Origin: Acidobacteriota bacterium
GTDB lineage: Bacteria > Acidobacteriota > Polarisedimenticolia > J045
DNA: 49,769 nucleotides
Direction of reading: 5' to 3'
Assembly: GCA_003696075.1 (NCBI GenBank)
Contig: RFHH01000107.1
Location: 1 to 49,769 of the forward strand
This document shows, piece after piece, positions 35,226 to 43,726 of the stretch. Every line of letters starts with the position of its first letter. The stretch's first letter is position 1. The translations under genes and the position numbers were made by a program. Below the pieces are notes generated by a model. That model was not told where the DNA came from. It ran no database searches and worked only from the letters and a program-made list of their open reading frames with translations.

Positions 35226-37054
35226 TCAGAGGGCGGGAGCCGGTGCGGGGGTGGCCGCGGTCAGCTCGTCGACGAGACGCGCCAGGCGCTCGATGTCGAA
35301 CGGCTTGGCGAGATAGGCGTCCATCCCCGCCTCGAGACAGCGCTTCTCGTCGCCGGCCATCGCGTGGGCGGTCAGCGCGACGATCGGCGTGTGGCGGCCG
35401 CTGCCGCGCTCGAGCGACCGGATCGCGGCGGCGGCGGCGAAACCGTCCATCTCGGGCATCTGGAGGTCCATGAGCACGATGTCGTAGCGGTTCCTCGCGA
35501 ACAGCTCGACCGCCTCCTGGCCGTTCGCTGCCAGCTCCACCCGGTGGCCGCGCCGCGAAAGCGCCCGGGTGACGAGCATCTGGTTGACCCGGTTGTCCTC
35601 GGCCACCAGCACGCGGCGCGGAACGCGGGCCGGTTCGGGGTGGGGCAGGTCCCGCGCGGCGGGCTCGTCAGCCTGAACGGCCGGTTCCTCGCAGGGGAGG
35701 CTGAAGAAGAACGAGCTGCCGTGGCCGGGCCGGCTCCGCGCGTCGAGACGGCCCCCCATCATCGCCACGAGCTGCGCCGAGATGGCCAGCCCCAGCCCCG
35801 TTCCCCCGTAGCGTCGTGTCGTCGAGGCATCGCCCTGGACGAACGCATCGAAGATCCGCTCGCGCATCGACTCGTCGAAACCGATTCCGGTGTCGCGGAC
35901 CTCGAAGCGGAGGCGCGGCGGATCGCCGGCCTCCCGCTCGACCCGCAACGTGACCCTCCCGCGCGGCGTGAACTTCACCGCGTTCCCGAGGAGATTCACC
36001 AGAACCTGGCGGAGCCGGCCGGGATCGCCCATGACCCGCGGCGGCAGATCGGGGTCGAGAGAAAGCTCGATCGCCAGATCGGGCCTGGCGTTCCGTATCT
36101 GGAACGTCCGGATCGTGGAGCGAGCCAGTCCGGCGGGATCGAAGGGGATCCGCTCGAGGACCAGCTTCCCCGCCTCGATCTTGGAGAAGTCGAGGATGTC
36201 GTTGATGAGTGTGAGGAGGGCGCGTCCCGAGTCCCGTGCGATCTCGAGGTACTCTCGCTGTTCGTCGGTCAGGTCGGTCTCGAGCACGAGGCTCGTCATT
36301 CCGAGCACGGCGTTCATCGGGGTCCGGATCTCGTGGCTCATGTTGGCGAGGAAGCGTCCCCGCGCGCGGCACGCCTGCTCCGCCTCCGCCCGGGCCTGTT
36401 CGAGCTGGCGAGCGCGTTCCTCCAGCAGCATCCTCGCGCGGAGGTTCGACCAGTACGCGCGGCTCGTCAGCCCCGACTGGACCCACAGGAACCCGAGGTA
36501 GATCGCCACCATCGCCGCGAGGGCAGCCGACTCCCGCGACGGACGCACCAGCGGCAAAGCGGTCAGCGGGGCGAGCAGGATCGTCACGAAAAGCCGCGAG
36601 AGCGGCAGGCTGGGAGCCACCGTGTTGATGCCGCCGGCGCACAGGCCGCCGGTGGCGACGAGCAGCAGGCAGGAAACCTCACCGAATCCGCGCCCGGAAA
36701 CGTAGAGGAAGGTGGCGGAGCTCCACAGCACGGCGGAGACGACCACGCCGGCGCGGAATCCGGCCCGCCACGCCCGGGGGACCACCGGGCGACTCGCGGC
36801 TGGGCGAGCGACCAGGCGATCCGCACCAGAGCGACCGCGAACATGACGGTCGCAATGATCGCCACCGCTCGGCCGGCCACCCCCTCCATGCGAACGAGCC
36901 ACGCGAGGAGTCCGGCGAGAAACAGGTAGATCAGGACGGCGGAGATCGAACGGCGCGCGAGATCCCTGTCTCCCGCCGCGGCGAGGCGGGCCGCCATGGC
37001 CGGCGAGAGCGCTTCGAGCCCTCCAGGAGCGGGGCTTTCCGGTTCCTGGGCCAC
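35226..37054 (-). pseudogene. Hybrid histidine kinase gene with a one-base frameshift
   Basis: Two overlapping frames together make one membrane-bound hybrid kinase of about 609 residues. The first frame starts at GTG 37054 and encodes two hydrophobic helices (SISAVLIYLFLAGLLAWLV and the next). It continues as AQPRVARW, after which the second frame resumes with VVPRAWRAGF and further helices. One missing base in the C5 tract (G5 on the plus strand, 36776-36780) would join them. The rest is intact: HisKA with FLANMSHEIRTPMNAVLG, HATPase_c (RYGGTGLGLAISAQL) and a receiver with Asp in LMDLQMPEMDG. The break could be a sequencing error in a homopolymer or a real inactivation. Confidence 0.75.
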
Positions 37055-37116
37055 CTTCCCTCGGCAAGGCCCGAGGCGCCAGGGCGGGAAGCGCCGGGCC
37101 CACCGGCCCAATATCG

Positions 37117-37137
37117 GGCCCGGGCGGACCCCGGGCC
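37117..37137 (-). terminator. Hairpin after the ABC/GldG cassette
   Basis: GGCCCGGG (37117-37124) and CCCGGGCC (37130-37137) pair around a five-base loop, 22 bases beyond the DUF4340 stop. A short AT stretch (ATATT) follows on the transcript. It may separate the ABC cassette from the kinase genes downstream. Confidence 0.45.
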
Positions 37138-37159
37138 ACCCCGGCAGCGGGGAGGGCGG

Positions 37160-38176
37160 TCAGCGGAGGTCGGCCGCCTTCTGCTCGAGCGCCTTCTTCA
37201 CCGAGGTCTCGGAAACCTCCACCGTGAAGCCGAACCCCTCCCGCGTGGCGTAGCGCCGGGCCGACTGGCCGTCCGCCTTGCGGCCCACGATGACGGTGAC
37301 CGTGGACAGCGGTGGCTCCCGGTCCTTCTCCGGCTCCTCCGTCCCGTCTTCCTCGCCACCGTCCTCGCCTGCGGATCCGCCGCCCTGGGCGTAGGCGATG
37401 GTGTAGCGGGCCGCAGGGGCGTCGAACCCGTGCGCCTTGTCGTCCGCCGGGCCGACCGGTTCGGCGATCCACAGCGAAACGAGAGAGCGGACGAAGGCGT
37501 CCACCTTCCCGCTGTCGAGCTTCTGGCCGGACCGGCGGGACGGTTCGGCCAGCCGCCACGAGCCTTCATCGCGCTCGAGGACGAACCTCCCCGATGCGTT
37601 CTCGACCTCGACGCGCCGGACCTCGTCGAACGGCACGTCGACGAGCTTTCGCTCGATCCACGACGTCTTCTCGGCTCTGATGTCGTAGGGGCTCAGACCC
37701 ATCACCTCGTACACGGGGTCCTCGCCGGCGCGCCTGACGTGGACGAAGCGGTACTTGGGGGAACTCCCCACCAGCAGGTCGATCTCCGGGTCCTCGTCCG
37801 CATCGGCGAAGATTCGCACGCGCCGCGCGTGCTTGTCCTCGGCCACCTCCAGCGCCGCGTGGTGCCTTGCGGAGGTGACCACCGGGCGGCGGACCTTCAG
37901 CCCCTTGAGGTCGTCGAGGAGCTTGTCGACCTTCTCCTCCGACGCCGGGTAGCCCCCTGCGTCGGGCAGCGTCCAGCGGTCGTCCTTGCGCTCCAGGGTC
38001 AGCCGTGCGCCGCCCTGGCCTTCCAGTTCGATGCGCGACGGCGTCATCGAGGCCAACTCGGGCAGGAGGGGGCGGGGCCGGGAAGGACCGGTCGTGACCG
38101 GGGATCGAATGGCCGCCAGCGCGAGCAGTTGGATCGCCAGGAGTGCGGCGAGGACGGCGTGGTGCCTTCCGAACAT
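37160..38176 (-). CDS. DUF4340 domain protein of a Gld-type ABC cassette
   Basis: The 338-residue product has one N-terminal membrane helix (HAVLAALLAIQLLALAAI) and two DUF4340-like repeats outside it, each with the RIELEGQGG...LTLERKDDRWTLP or RRVEVENASGRFVLERDEGSWRL pattern. A glycine- and glutamate-rich low-complexity stretch near 275-295 interrupts the end. DUF4340 proteins regularly follow GldG-like genes and are thought to be accessory envelope parts of the ABC system. The ATG at 38176 is preferred over one seven codons earlier because AGGAGGGA stands upstream. It starts four bases after the GldG-like stop. Confidence 0.85.
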   Translation of the reverse strand: MFGRHHAVLAALLAIQLLALAAIRSPVTTGPSRPRPLLPELASMTPSRIELEGQGGARLTLERKDDRWTLPDAGGYPASEEKVDKLLDDLKGLKVRRPVVTSARHHAALEVAEDKHARRVRIFADADEDPEIDLLVGSSPKYRFVHVRRAGEDPVYEVMGLSPYDIRAEKTSWIERKLVDVPFDEVRRVEVENASGRFVLERDEGSWRLAEPSRRSGQKLDSGKVDAFVRSLVSLWIAEPVGPADDKAHGFDAPAARYTIAYAQGGGSAGEDGGEEDGTEEPEKDREPPLSTVTVIVGRKADGQSARRYATREGFGFTVEVSETSVKKALEQKAADLR

Positions 38177-38180
38177 CGGC

Positions 38181-40319
38181 TCATCCCTCCTGCACACGGG
38201 CCGGCGCCACCGCCGGGGCGGCGACGAGGGGCCTCACGGAGCGCCGGCGGAGCAACCGCCAGCCGCCGAGCGCGGCCAGCGCGAACACCGGGACGAGGTA
38301 ATTGACGACCTCGAACATGACCTCCTCCTTTCGATCCAGTCGAGCCAGGCGGCGGTCGACGGTCCCCCGCGCCCGGATCTCGAGGAGGTCGTTGTCCAGG
38401 TTCATCCAGTCGACCAGGTTCTGCATGAAGGCCAGGTTCTCTCCGAAGAATCCGCTCTCCGTCCGGCCCAGCACCCGGGCCACGAAGTCGCTGAGGAACT
38501 CGGCGTTTCCGATGACGGCCAGCCGCGTTTCCGGGGAGACCGCCAGCGGAACCTCGGGCGGGGCCTCGGAGTCGTCCTCCGGCTTCGGAGGCTCCTTGTC
38601 CTTGAAGTAGCTCTCGAACCGGCCGGACAGGGCCACGGCCAGGAGCTGGGGCTCGGTACCTTCCTCGGGGACGGTGTAGTCGATGTACCCCACGCGGGCC
38701 GTGTCGTCGTCGGTCCACGAGCGCTGGGAGCTGCGGAGGATCGGCGTGACCTCGAGGCCCTCGGCCTTCTTCTCGTCGACGCGGACGGGGCTCCCCCAGT
38801 AGATGCCGACCGCCCCCACCCGGCCGGCGACCGTGCGGTCGGCGAAGCCGTCGTCGCGCACCTCGACGAGGTACGGATAGGGCGCCATCCGCCACGTCCG
38901 AATGGTGCCGATCGGAGTCCGCCGCAGCTCGGGGATCGGAAGAGGCTGGTTCCGGTCGTCCAGGACGAGGGTGGTCGGAACCTCGACGCCGAAGTGGGCC
39001 AGCCAGTCCTCGAGCCCGGTCTTGATCGGGGTGACGTGAAGGCCGGCCGCGCTGAAGTCCACGTCGTACTTCCCCGCGCAGATGACGACCCGGCCGCCTC
39101 GCATCAGATACTGGTCCAGATTGAACACGGCCCGCTCGTCGAGGTTCTTGGGCTTGACGACGATGAGCGTGTCCACGTCGGTCGGGACGGGCCTCGACAG
39201 GTCGACCTTCTTGACCTGGTAGTCCTGCCGCAGGAAACGCTCGAGCTGCTCGAACTCCGGCGGGGGCTGCGGCGGCATCCGGCCCTGCATCCGGAGCTGC
39301 ATCATCACCTCGGGCGGAATCTCCGGCTCGGGAACCACCAGGCCGACCGTCTTCAAGAAGCCGGGTGTCTGCCGCCGGAGCGCGTTCTCGATCGCCTCCC
39401 GCACCGTAGCCGCCGAGATGCCCTCGCCGGTCAGAAGGAGCTGCTCCACCCGGTCTCCGACCGTGAGGAACCCGTAGAGGTAGAAGGTCTTGTCGCTGAA
39501 CAGCCCGATCGTCATCGGCCGGACGCCGAAGCGGCGGACGGCCTCCTCCGCCGCCTCGCCGCCCTTCGTCGGGTCGATCTCCTCGTACTCGAACTTGTCG
39601 CCTCCGGCCTTCTCGAGCTCTTCGGCGGCCTTGCGGACCGCGTCGGGGACGTCCTTGAGCACGTCCGGCAGATCGTCCGGCGTCATCACGGCGGTCAGCT
39701 TCACGGGGTGCTCGATCCGCTCGAACAGCTCGGAAGTGCTGCGGAAGCCGTAGACGACCTTCTTGATGGCCCGGGTGAGGTCGTACTCGAGATTCCGCAG
39801 CCGGACGTCGATGTCCCCGTCGGGAAGCGGCTCGATCTCGATCAGGTCGTCGAACCCGTACCGGACGTACTGGTCGCCGTACTGGACGACCAGCGCGAAG
39901 TAGGCGTTGACGATCCCGGATTCGTACTTCGAGGCGAGCCGGAACGGCGTGCTCTGCACCCCGAACCGATCGACGGCGCGCTGCTCGGCCTCCTCGTCCT
40001 CGCCCGGATCGATCATCTCGACGTGCACCTTGCCGTTCGAAAGGGCACGGTACTCGTCCAGCAGGTCGGCGATCTGCGGCACGAGAGGCGCGAGCTTCGG
40101 ATGGGTGCGTTTCGAGAAGTAGCCGTAGATGCTGACGTCGTCCTCGAGCGACGAGAGAAGCCGCCGCGTCGCCGGAGAGATGGAATACAGGCGTTCCTCG
40201 GTGAGGTCGACGCGGGCCGTCGACCAGCCGGAAACCAGCGCGTTGAACGCGAGAAGATTGGCGCCGACGAGGAGGAGCGACGCCGCCAGCGAAACCTTCC
40301 GACTCCGCAGGTCCTTCAT
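38181..40319 (-). CDS. GldG-like ABC accessory protein
   Basis: This 712-residue membrane protein has a helix at about 10-28, a large extracytoplasmic region and a second helix near the C-terminus (VNYLVPVFALAALGGWRLL). It matches the GldG/ABC-type uncharacterised transport family: RVDLTEERLYSISPATRRLL at the start, QIADLLDEY, MTIGLFSD and DTLIVVKPKNLDERAVFNLD. In gliding Bacteroidetes, GldG works with GldA and GldF; in other bacteria the same cassette has no proven link to motility. A proline-rich stretch (RMPPQPPPEFEQ) is present. GGGAGGA precedes the ATG, 19 bases after the permease stop. Confidence 0.88.
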   Translation of the reverse strand: MKDLRSRKVSLAASLLLVGANLLAFNALVSGWSTARVDLTEERLYSISPATRRLLSSLEDDVSIYGYFSKRTHPKLAPLVPQIADLLDEYRALSNGKVHVEMIDPGEDEEAEQRAVDRFGVQSTPFRLASKYESGIVNAYFALVVQYGDQYVRYGFDDLIEIEPLPDGDIDVRLRNLEYDLTRAIKKVVYGFRSTSELFERIEHPVKLTAVMTPDDLPDVLKDVPDAVRKAAEELEKAGGDKFEYEEIDPTKGGEAAEEAVRRFGVRPMTIGLFSDKTFYLYGFLTVGDRVEQLLLTGEGISAATVREAIENALRRQTPGFLKTVGLVVPEPEIPPEVMMQLRMQGRMPPQPPPEFEQLERFLRQDYQVKKVDLSRPVPTDVDTLIVVKPKNLDERAVFNLDQYLMRGGRVVICAGKYDVDFSAAGLHVTPIKTGLEDWLAHFGVEVPTTLVLDDRNQPLPIPELRRTPIGTIRTWRMAPYPYLVEVRDDGFADRTVAGRVGAVGIYWGSPVRVDEKKAEGLEVTPILRSSQRSWTDDDTARVGYIDYTVPEEGTEPQLLAVALSGRFESYFKDKEPPKPEDDSEAPPEVPLAVSPETRLAVIGNAEFLSDFVARVLGRTESGFFGENLAFMQNLVDWMNLDNDLLEIRARGTVDRRLARLDRKEEVMFEVVNYLVPVFALAALGGWRLLRRRSVRPLVAAPAVAPARVQEG

Positions 40320-40338
40320 CGATCCGTCCTCCCGCGGC

Positions 40339-41061
40339 TCACGCCCACCGCCGCACGCGCAGCGCGGCGATGCTGGCGAGCAGGAAGAAGGCGGTCAGCG
40401 AGGCGTAGTAGAGAAGGTCCCGTAGGTCGATCACCCCTCGCGCGATGCTGGCGAACCGGCTCCCGGTGCCGATCGCGCGGAGCAGCGCAGCGAGTCGGTC
40501 GCTGAAAAGGCCGGCGAACGTCTCGGTGCCCACTCCCCAGAACGCGAGGCACACGACCATCGACAAGATGAACGCGAGGATCTGGTTCTCGGTGGTCGCC
40601 GAGACGAACTGGCCGATCGCCAGGTAGGCGGCGCCGAGGAGCATCGCGCCGAGATAGCCTCCGACGGCGGGCCCCCAGTCGAAGCGGCCGATCAGGGAGA
40701 CGCCGACGGGAAGCGCCAGGGTCAGCGCCAGACCCACCCCGAGAAGGGCCCAGCTGGCGAGGAACTTGCCCAGGACCAGCTCGTGATCGCGGGCGGGGAG
40801 GGTGAGCAGGATCTCGATCGTGCCCTGCTTGCGCTCTTCCGCCCAGAGCCTCATCGTCAGCGCCGGCACCAGGAGGATCATCAGGAACGGCACGGCGTCG
40901 AACAGCGGCCGCAGGTCGGCGATGCCCCGGGAGAAAAACCCGTTGACGTTGAAGAACGTGAACAGGCTCGACCCGGCGAAGGCGAGCAGGAAGACGTAGG
41001 CGATGGGGGAGTCGAAGTAGGACGACAACTCCCTTCCCGCGACGGCCCTCACGCGACTCAT
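40339..41061 (-). CDS. ABC-2 type permease (GldF-like)
   Basis: The 240-residue permease has about six membrane helices, starting with YFDSPIAYVFLLAFAGSSLF and including VPFLMILLVPALTMRLWAEE and the last segment LLYYASLTAFFLLASIAAL. The KQGTIEILLTLPARDHELVL region is typical of ABC-2 permeases of the Gld/Nos family. It should form the membrane channel with the ATPase encoded just before it; the two genes overlap as ATGA. The ATG has GGAGGAAG upstream. The substrate is unknown. Confidence 0.9.
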   Translation of the reverse strand: MSRVRAVAGRELSSYFDSPIAYVFLLAFAGSSLFTFFNVNGFFSRGIADLRPLFDAVPFLMILLVPALTMRLWAEERKQGTIEILLTLPARDHELVLGKFLASWALLGVGLALTLALPVGVSLIGRFDWGPAVGGYLGAMLLGAAYLAIGQFVSATTENQILAFILSMVVCLAFWGVGTETFAGLFSDRLAALLRAIGTGSRFASIARGVIDLRDLLYYASLTAFFLLASIAALRVRRWA

Positions 41062-41999
41062 GCTGCTTCCTCCACCGCGGACTCCGTCAGTTCGCGGAAA
41101 ACCTGTTCGAGGGACTTGTCGTCGCGCCGCAGCTCGCGCAGCGGCCAGGCGCGTTCCCGGACCGCGTCGGCGACGGCCTCGGCGACCCCGTCGGCGCCGT
41201 CGCCGAGTTCGAGCCGGAAGGTGAGGAAGCGTCCGTCGTCGGCCTCGGCGGTCACCGAGCGGACGCCGGGGATCCTGGCGAAGACCTCGCGAGCCTCCCC
41301 CTCGTTCCCGGGGGCGATCGTCACGACCTGGACGCGGGATCGCGTCAGCTCGTCGAGCGAGCCGTCGGCGCGGATGCGGCCGTCGATCAGGATCACCGCA
41401 CGGCCGCAGCTCGCCTCGACCTCCGGGAGGATGTGCGTCGAGAGGATGACCGTCTTCGTCTCGCCGAGACGGCGGATGAGCCGGCGAACCTCCATGATCT
41501 GGTTCGGGTCGAGGCCGGTGGTCGGCTCGTCCAGAATCAGGATCGCCGGATCGTGGAGGATCGCCGCGGCGAGTCCCACCCGCTGGCGGTACCCCTTGGA
41601 GAGGTGGCCGATGGGACGCGTCAGCACCTCCTCGATCCCGCACTCGCCGGCGACCTCGACGAGCCGCCGCCGCCAGGCGCCGGGAGTGAGTCCGCGCATC
41701 CGCGCCGTGAACTCGAGGTAGTCCTGGACGAGCATGTCGGTGTAAAGCGGCGCGTTTTCCGGCAGGTAGCCGATCTGGCGCTGGACCTCCAGCGGTTCGA
41801 GGACGACATCGTGACCGCCGACGCGGACGGAGCCGGACGTCGGCAGGAGGTAGCCGACCACGATCTTCATCGCGGTGGTCTTGCCGGCGCCGTTGGGACC
41901 GAGCAGGCCCACGACCTCACCCCGCTCGATCCGGGTGGAGATTCCCCGGAGCGCCGTCGTCCGCCCGTAGATCTTCGTGACGTCCTGGATTTCGATCAT
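41058..41999 (-). CDS. ABC transporter ATP-binding protein (GldA-like)
   Basis: This 313-residue ATPase has Walker A GPNGAGKT at about 34-41, a Q-loop (IGYLPENAPLY), the signature LSKGYRQRVGLA and Walker B ILILDEPTTGLDP, with the switch histidine in LSTHILPEVE. The last 90 residues form the accessory domain common in ABC-2 partners, ending SLEQVFRELTE. GGAGGTGCG precedes the ATG. It is the first gene of the cassette ATPase-permease-GldG-DUF4340 and is preceded by a leader of about 110 bases with a TTGACA promoter. Confidence 0.92.
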   Translation of the reverse strand: MIEIQDVTKIYGRTTALRGISTRIERGEVVGLLGPNGAGKTTAMKIVVGYLLPTSGSVRVGGHDVVLEPLEVQRQIGYLPENAPLYTDMLVQDYLEFTARMRGLTPGAWRRRLVEVAGECGIEEVLTRPIGHLSKGYRQRVGLAAAILHDPAILILDEPTTGLDPNQIMEVRRLIRRLGETKTVILSTHILPEVEASCGRAVILIDGRIRADGSLDELTRSRVQVVTIAPGNEGEAREVFARIPGVRSVTAEADDGRFLTFRLELGDGADGVAEAVADAVRERAWPLRELRRDDKSLEQVFRELTESAVEEAA

Positions 42000-42116
42000 C
42001 GCACCTCCGATGAGCCGGCGGGCGCCTCCGCGGAGGGAGGCGGCCGGCGCCGCCGCCGAAAGGCGGCCTGCGGCGCGCGGAGCGCGTCGGTGCGGAGAGG
42101 GTTCGACGAGCCGTTC

Positions 42117-42145
42117 TATCTAACGCCGCGCCGGCAGCGTGTCAA
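42117..42145 (-). promoter_or_regulatory. Promoter of the ABC/GldG cassette
   Basis: On the minus strand a perfect TTGACA (42145-42140) and TAGATA (42122-42117, 3 of 6) are 17 bases apart; the -35 overlaps the stop of the exonuclease gene. The leader to the ATG at 41999 contains GCCTCC/GGAGGC and GCCGCC/GGCGGC hairpins. Confidence 0.5.
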
Positions 42146-43011
42146 ACGAAGGAAGGCGCGTCTCCGAAAGGCCGTATCCTCAGCTCGTCGAGGTCCGCCG
42201 CCACCGGTGCATCGCGCCGCAGCGTCGCCAGCCGGCGGTAGAGAAGGGCCTCGCCGCGCCGCTCCTCGAGTGTCCGGGCGAGTCTCGCGGCCCCGCGCAG
42301 CCCTGCCGGCCACTGCCGCGGATCGGTCGGAATCGCCTCGATACCGGGCCAGAGCGCGAGCAGGCGCGAGGCGGTGGCGGGGCCGAAGCCGGGGAGGCCC
42401 GGGATCCCGTCGGCCGCGTCGCCGACCAGGGCGAGCCAGTCGGGGATCCGCTCGGGAGGAATCCCGAAGCGCTCCCGGGCCGCCGCCTCGTCCACGATCC
42501 GGTCCCGCCGCCGGTCGAGGCAGACGACACGCCGGCCGCGCACGCACTGCAGGAGGTCCTTGTCGGGAGAGCAGATCACGATCCGCGCCACCCGGGGATC
42601 GCGTGCGAGCCGGTCGGCCGCGGTCGCCAGGGCGTCGTCCGCCTCGAACTCGATCATCGGCCAGACGGCGAACCCGACCGCGCGGGCGGCGCGTTCCGCC
42701 GGCAGGAACTGGGCGAGCAGTTCGGGCGGCTCGCCGGCGCTCGTCTTGTACCCCGGGAAGAGGCGGTTGCGGAACGACTCGATGACGCGATCGAACGCAA
42801 CCGCGCCGTGCGTGACCCCGCGGCGGCGGACGAGGGAGGCGAGGCTCCGCCGGAGCCCGGCGACCGCCCCGATCTCCTGGCCGTCCGGCGAGCTCCGCCG
42901 CGGCGCCCCGTAGAACTGCCGGAACAGCTCGTAGGTGCCGTCGACGAGGTAGACGGTGGCGCCCCGTTCCGGAGCAGCGACGTCCGCCTCCCCGGCGCCG
43001 GCGCACCGCAT
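42142..43011 (-). CDS. FEN/PolA-type 5'-3' exonuclease
   Basis: This 289-residue stand-alone nuclease matches the 5'-3' exonuclease domain of DNA polymerase I. Metal-binding acidic motifs are VDGTYELFRQF, FDRVIESFRN, EFEADDALAT and CSPDKDLLQ. The DNA-binding helix-hairpin-helix is VGDAADGIPGLPGFGPATA. No polymerase domain follows. Such proteins remove RNA primers or flaps in replication and repair. The ATG at 43011 lacks a clear ribosome site; a start further upstream would run into the divergent ACT gene. The 70 bases between the two starts hold TTGACG (43026-43031) on the plus strand but no good -10. Confidence 0.87.
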   Translation of the reverse strand: MRCAGAGEADVAAPERGATVYLVDGTYELFRQFYGAPRRSSPDGQEIGAVAGLRRSLASLVRRRGVTHGAVAFDRVIESFRNRLFPGYKTSAGEPPELLAQFLPAERAARAVGFAVWPMIEFEADDALATAADRLARDPRVARIVICSPDKDLLQCVRGRRVVCLDRRRDRIVDEAAARERFGIPPERIPDWLALVGDAADGIPGLPGFGPATASRLLALWPGIEAIPTDPRQWPAGLRGAARLARTLEERRGEALLYRRLATLRRDAPVAADLDELRIRPFGDAPSFV

Positions 43012-43081
43012 TCGGCGCCCGCGGCTTGACGCCGAACCGGCGGATGCGGGAGACTCGGAGCGGGAGGGGCGGAGGGTCGGC

Positions 43082-43510
43082 ATGAGCGTCGAGGTCCGGC
43101 GAGTCGATTACTACCACGTCACCGTTCGCGATCGCCCGGGGGCTGCGTTCCGCCTGCTCTCCCGACTGGCGCGCGACCAGGTCAACCTGCTCGCCTTCGG
43201 CGCCGCGCCGGCGGGTCCCGACTGCGCCCAGCTCACCGTCTTCCCCGACGACTCGGGGCGTCTCGCCGCCTCGGCGGAGCGGGCGGGCCTCACCCTGGAG
43301 GGGCCCCATGCGGCGCTGTTGGTCAGGGGCGACGACCGCCTGGGGGCCCTCGCGGAACTCCATCGCCGGCTGGCCGATGCGGGGATCAACGTGTACTCCT
43401 CGCACGGCGTGTCGACCGGCGGCGGCTCGTTCGGGTACCTCCTGTACCTCAGGCCGGACGACGTGGAACGGGCTCTCGCGGTCCTCGGGGAGGGTGCCGC
43501 TCCCCGGTGA
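43082..43510 (+). CDS. ACT-domain protein
   Basis: The 142-residue protein consists of two ACT-like ligand-binding repeats. The first (about 5-70) reads VDYYHVTVRDRPGAAFRLLS and QVNLLAFGAAP. The second (about 78-135) reads ALLVRGDDRLGALAELHRRL with GINVYSSHGVS. No enzyme domain is attached. Free-standing tandem ACT proteins bind amino acids or other small ligands as sensors or allosteric partners, but no specific ligand can be read here. A strong GGAGG lies seven bases before the ATG. The gene is alone, divergent from the exonuclease. Confidence 0.8.
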   Translation: MSVEVRRVDYYHVTVRDRPGAAFRLLSRLARDQVNLLAFGAAPAGPDCAQLTVFPDDSGRLAASAERAGLTLEGPHAALLVRGDDRLGALAELHRRLADAGINVYSSHGVSTGGGSFGYLLYLRPDDVERALAVLGEGAAPR

Positions 43511-43638
43511 GGGTGACGGGGCTTTCGCTCCGCGCGGAGGCCGGTGCGCTTCCGGGGGGACCCGCATCGCGGGAAGACGGCGGGCGGGCGCCCCCGGCCG
43601 CCGCCCTCGACGGTGCCCGGCGGGGGGCCCGGGTCGGT

Positions 43639-43662
43639 GTCCGCCCCGCCGGCGGCGCGGAC
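43639..43662. terminator. Bidirectional hairpin between ACT and gatD genes
   Basis: The 24 bases form a stem of nine paired positions with one mismatch (outer arms GTCCGC/GCGGAC, inner CCG/CGG) and a CCGG loop, in the 216-base gap between convergent stops. No T-tract is visible. The rest of the gap is GC-rich and shows nothing else. Confidence 0.38.
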
Positions 43663-43726
43663 CCCGGTCCCGGGTGGGGGCCGCTCGCGGCCGGGCCCGG
43701 TGGCCCGCTCCCCGGCGGACTGCCGC

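Noticed and set aside
35226-37054. Programmed ribosomal frameshift in the kinase gene
   Set aside because: The tract lacks a recognisable slippery heptamer or downstream stimulatory structure. A one-base indel in a homopolymer explains the data more simply.
42142-43011. Truncated DNA polymerase I
   Set aside because: The 5'-3' exonuclease is complete and ends with its own stop. No remnant of a 3'-5' exonuclease or polymerase domain follows, so it is a stand-alone FEN-type nuclease.
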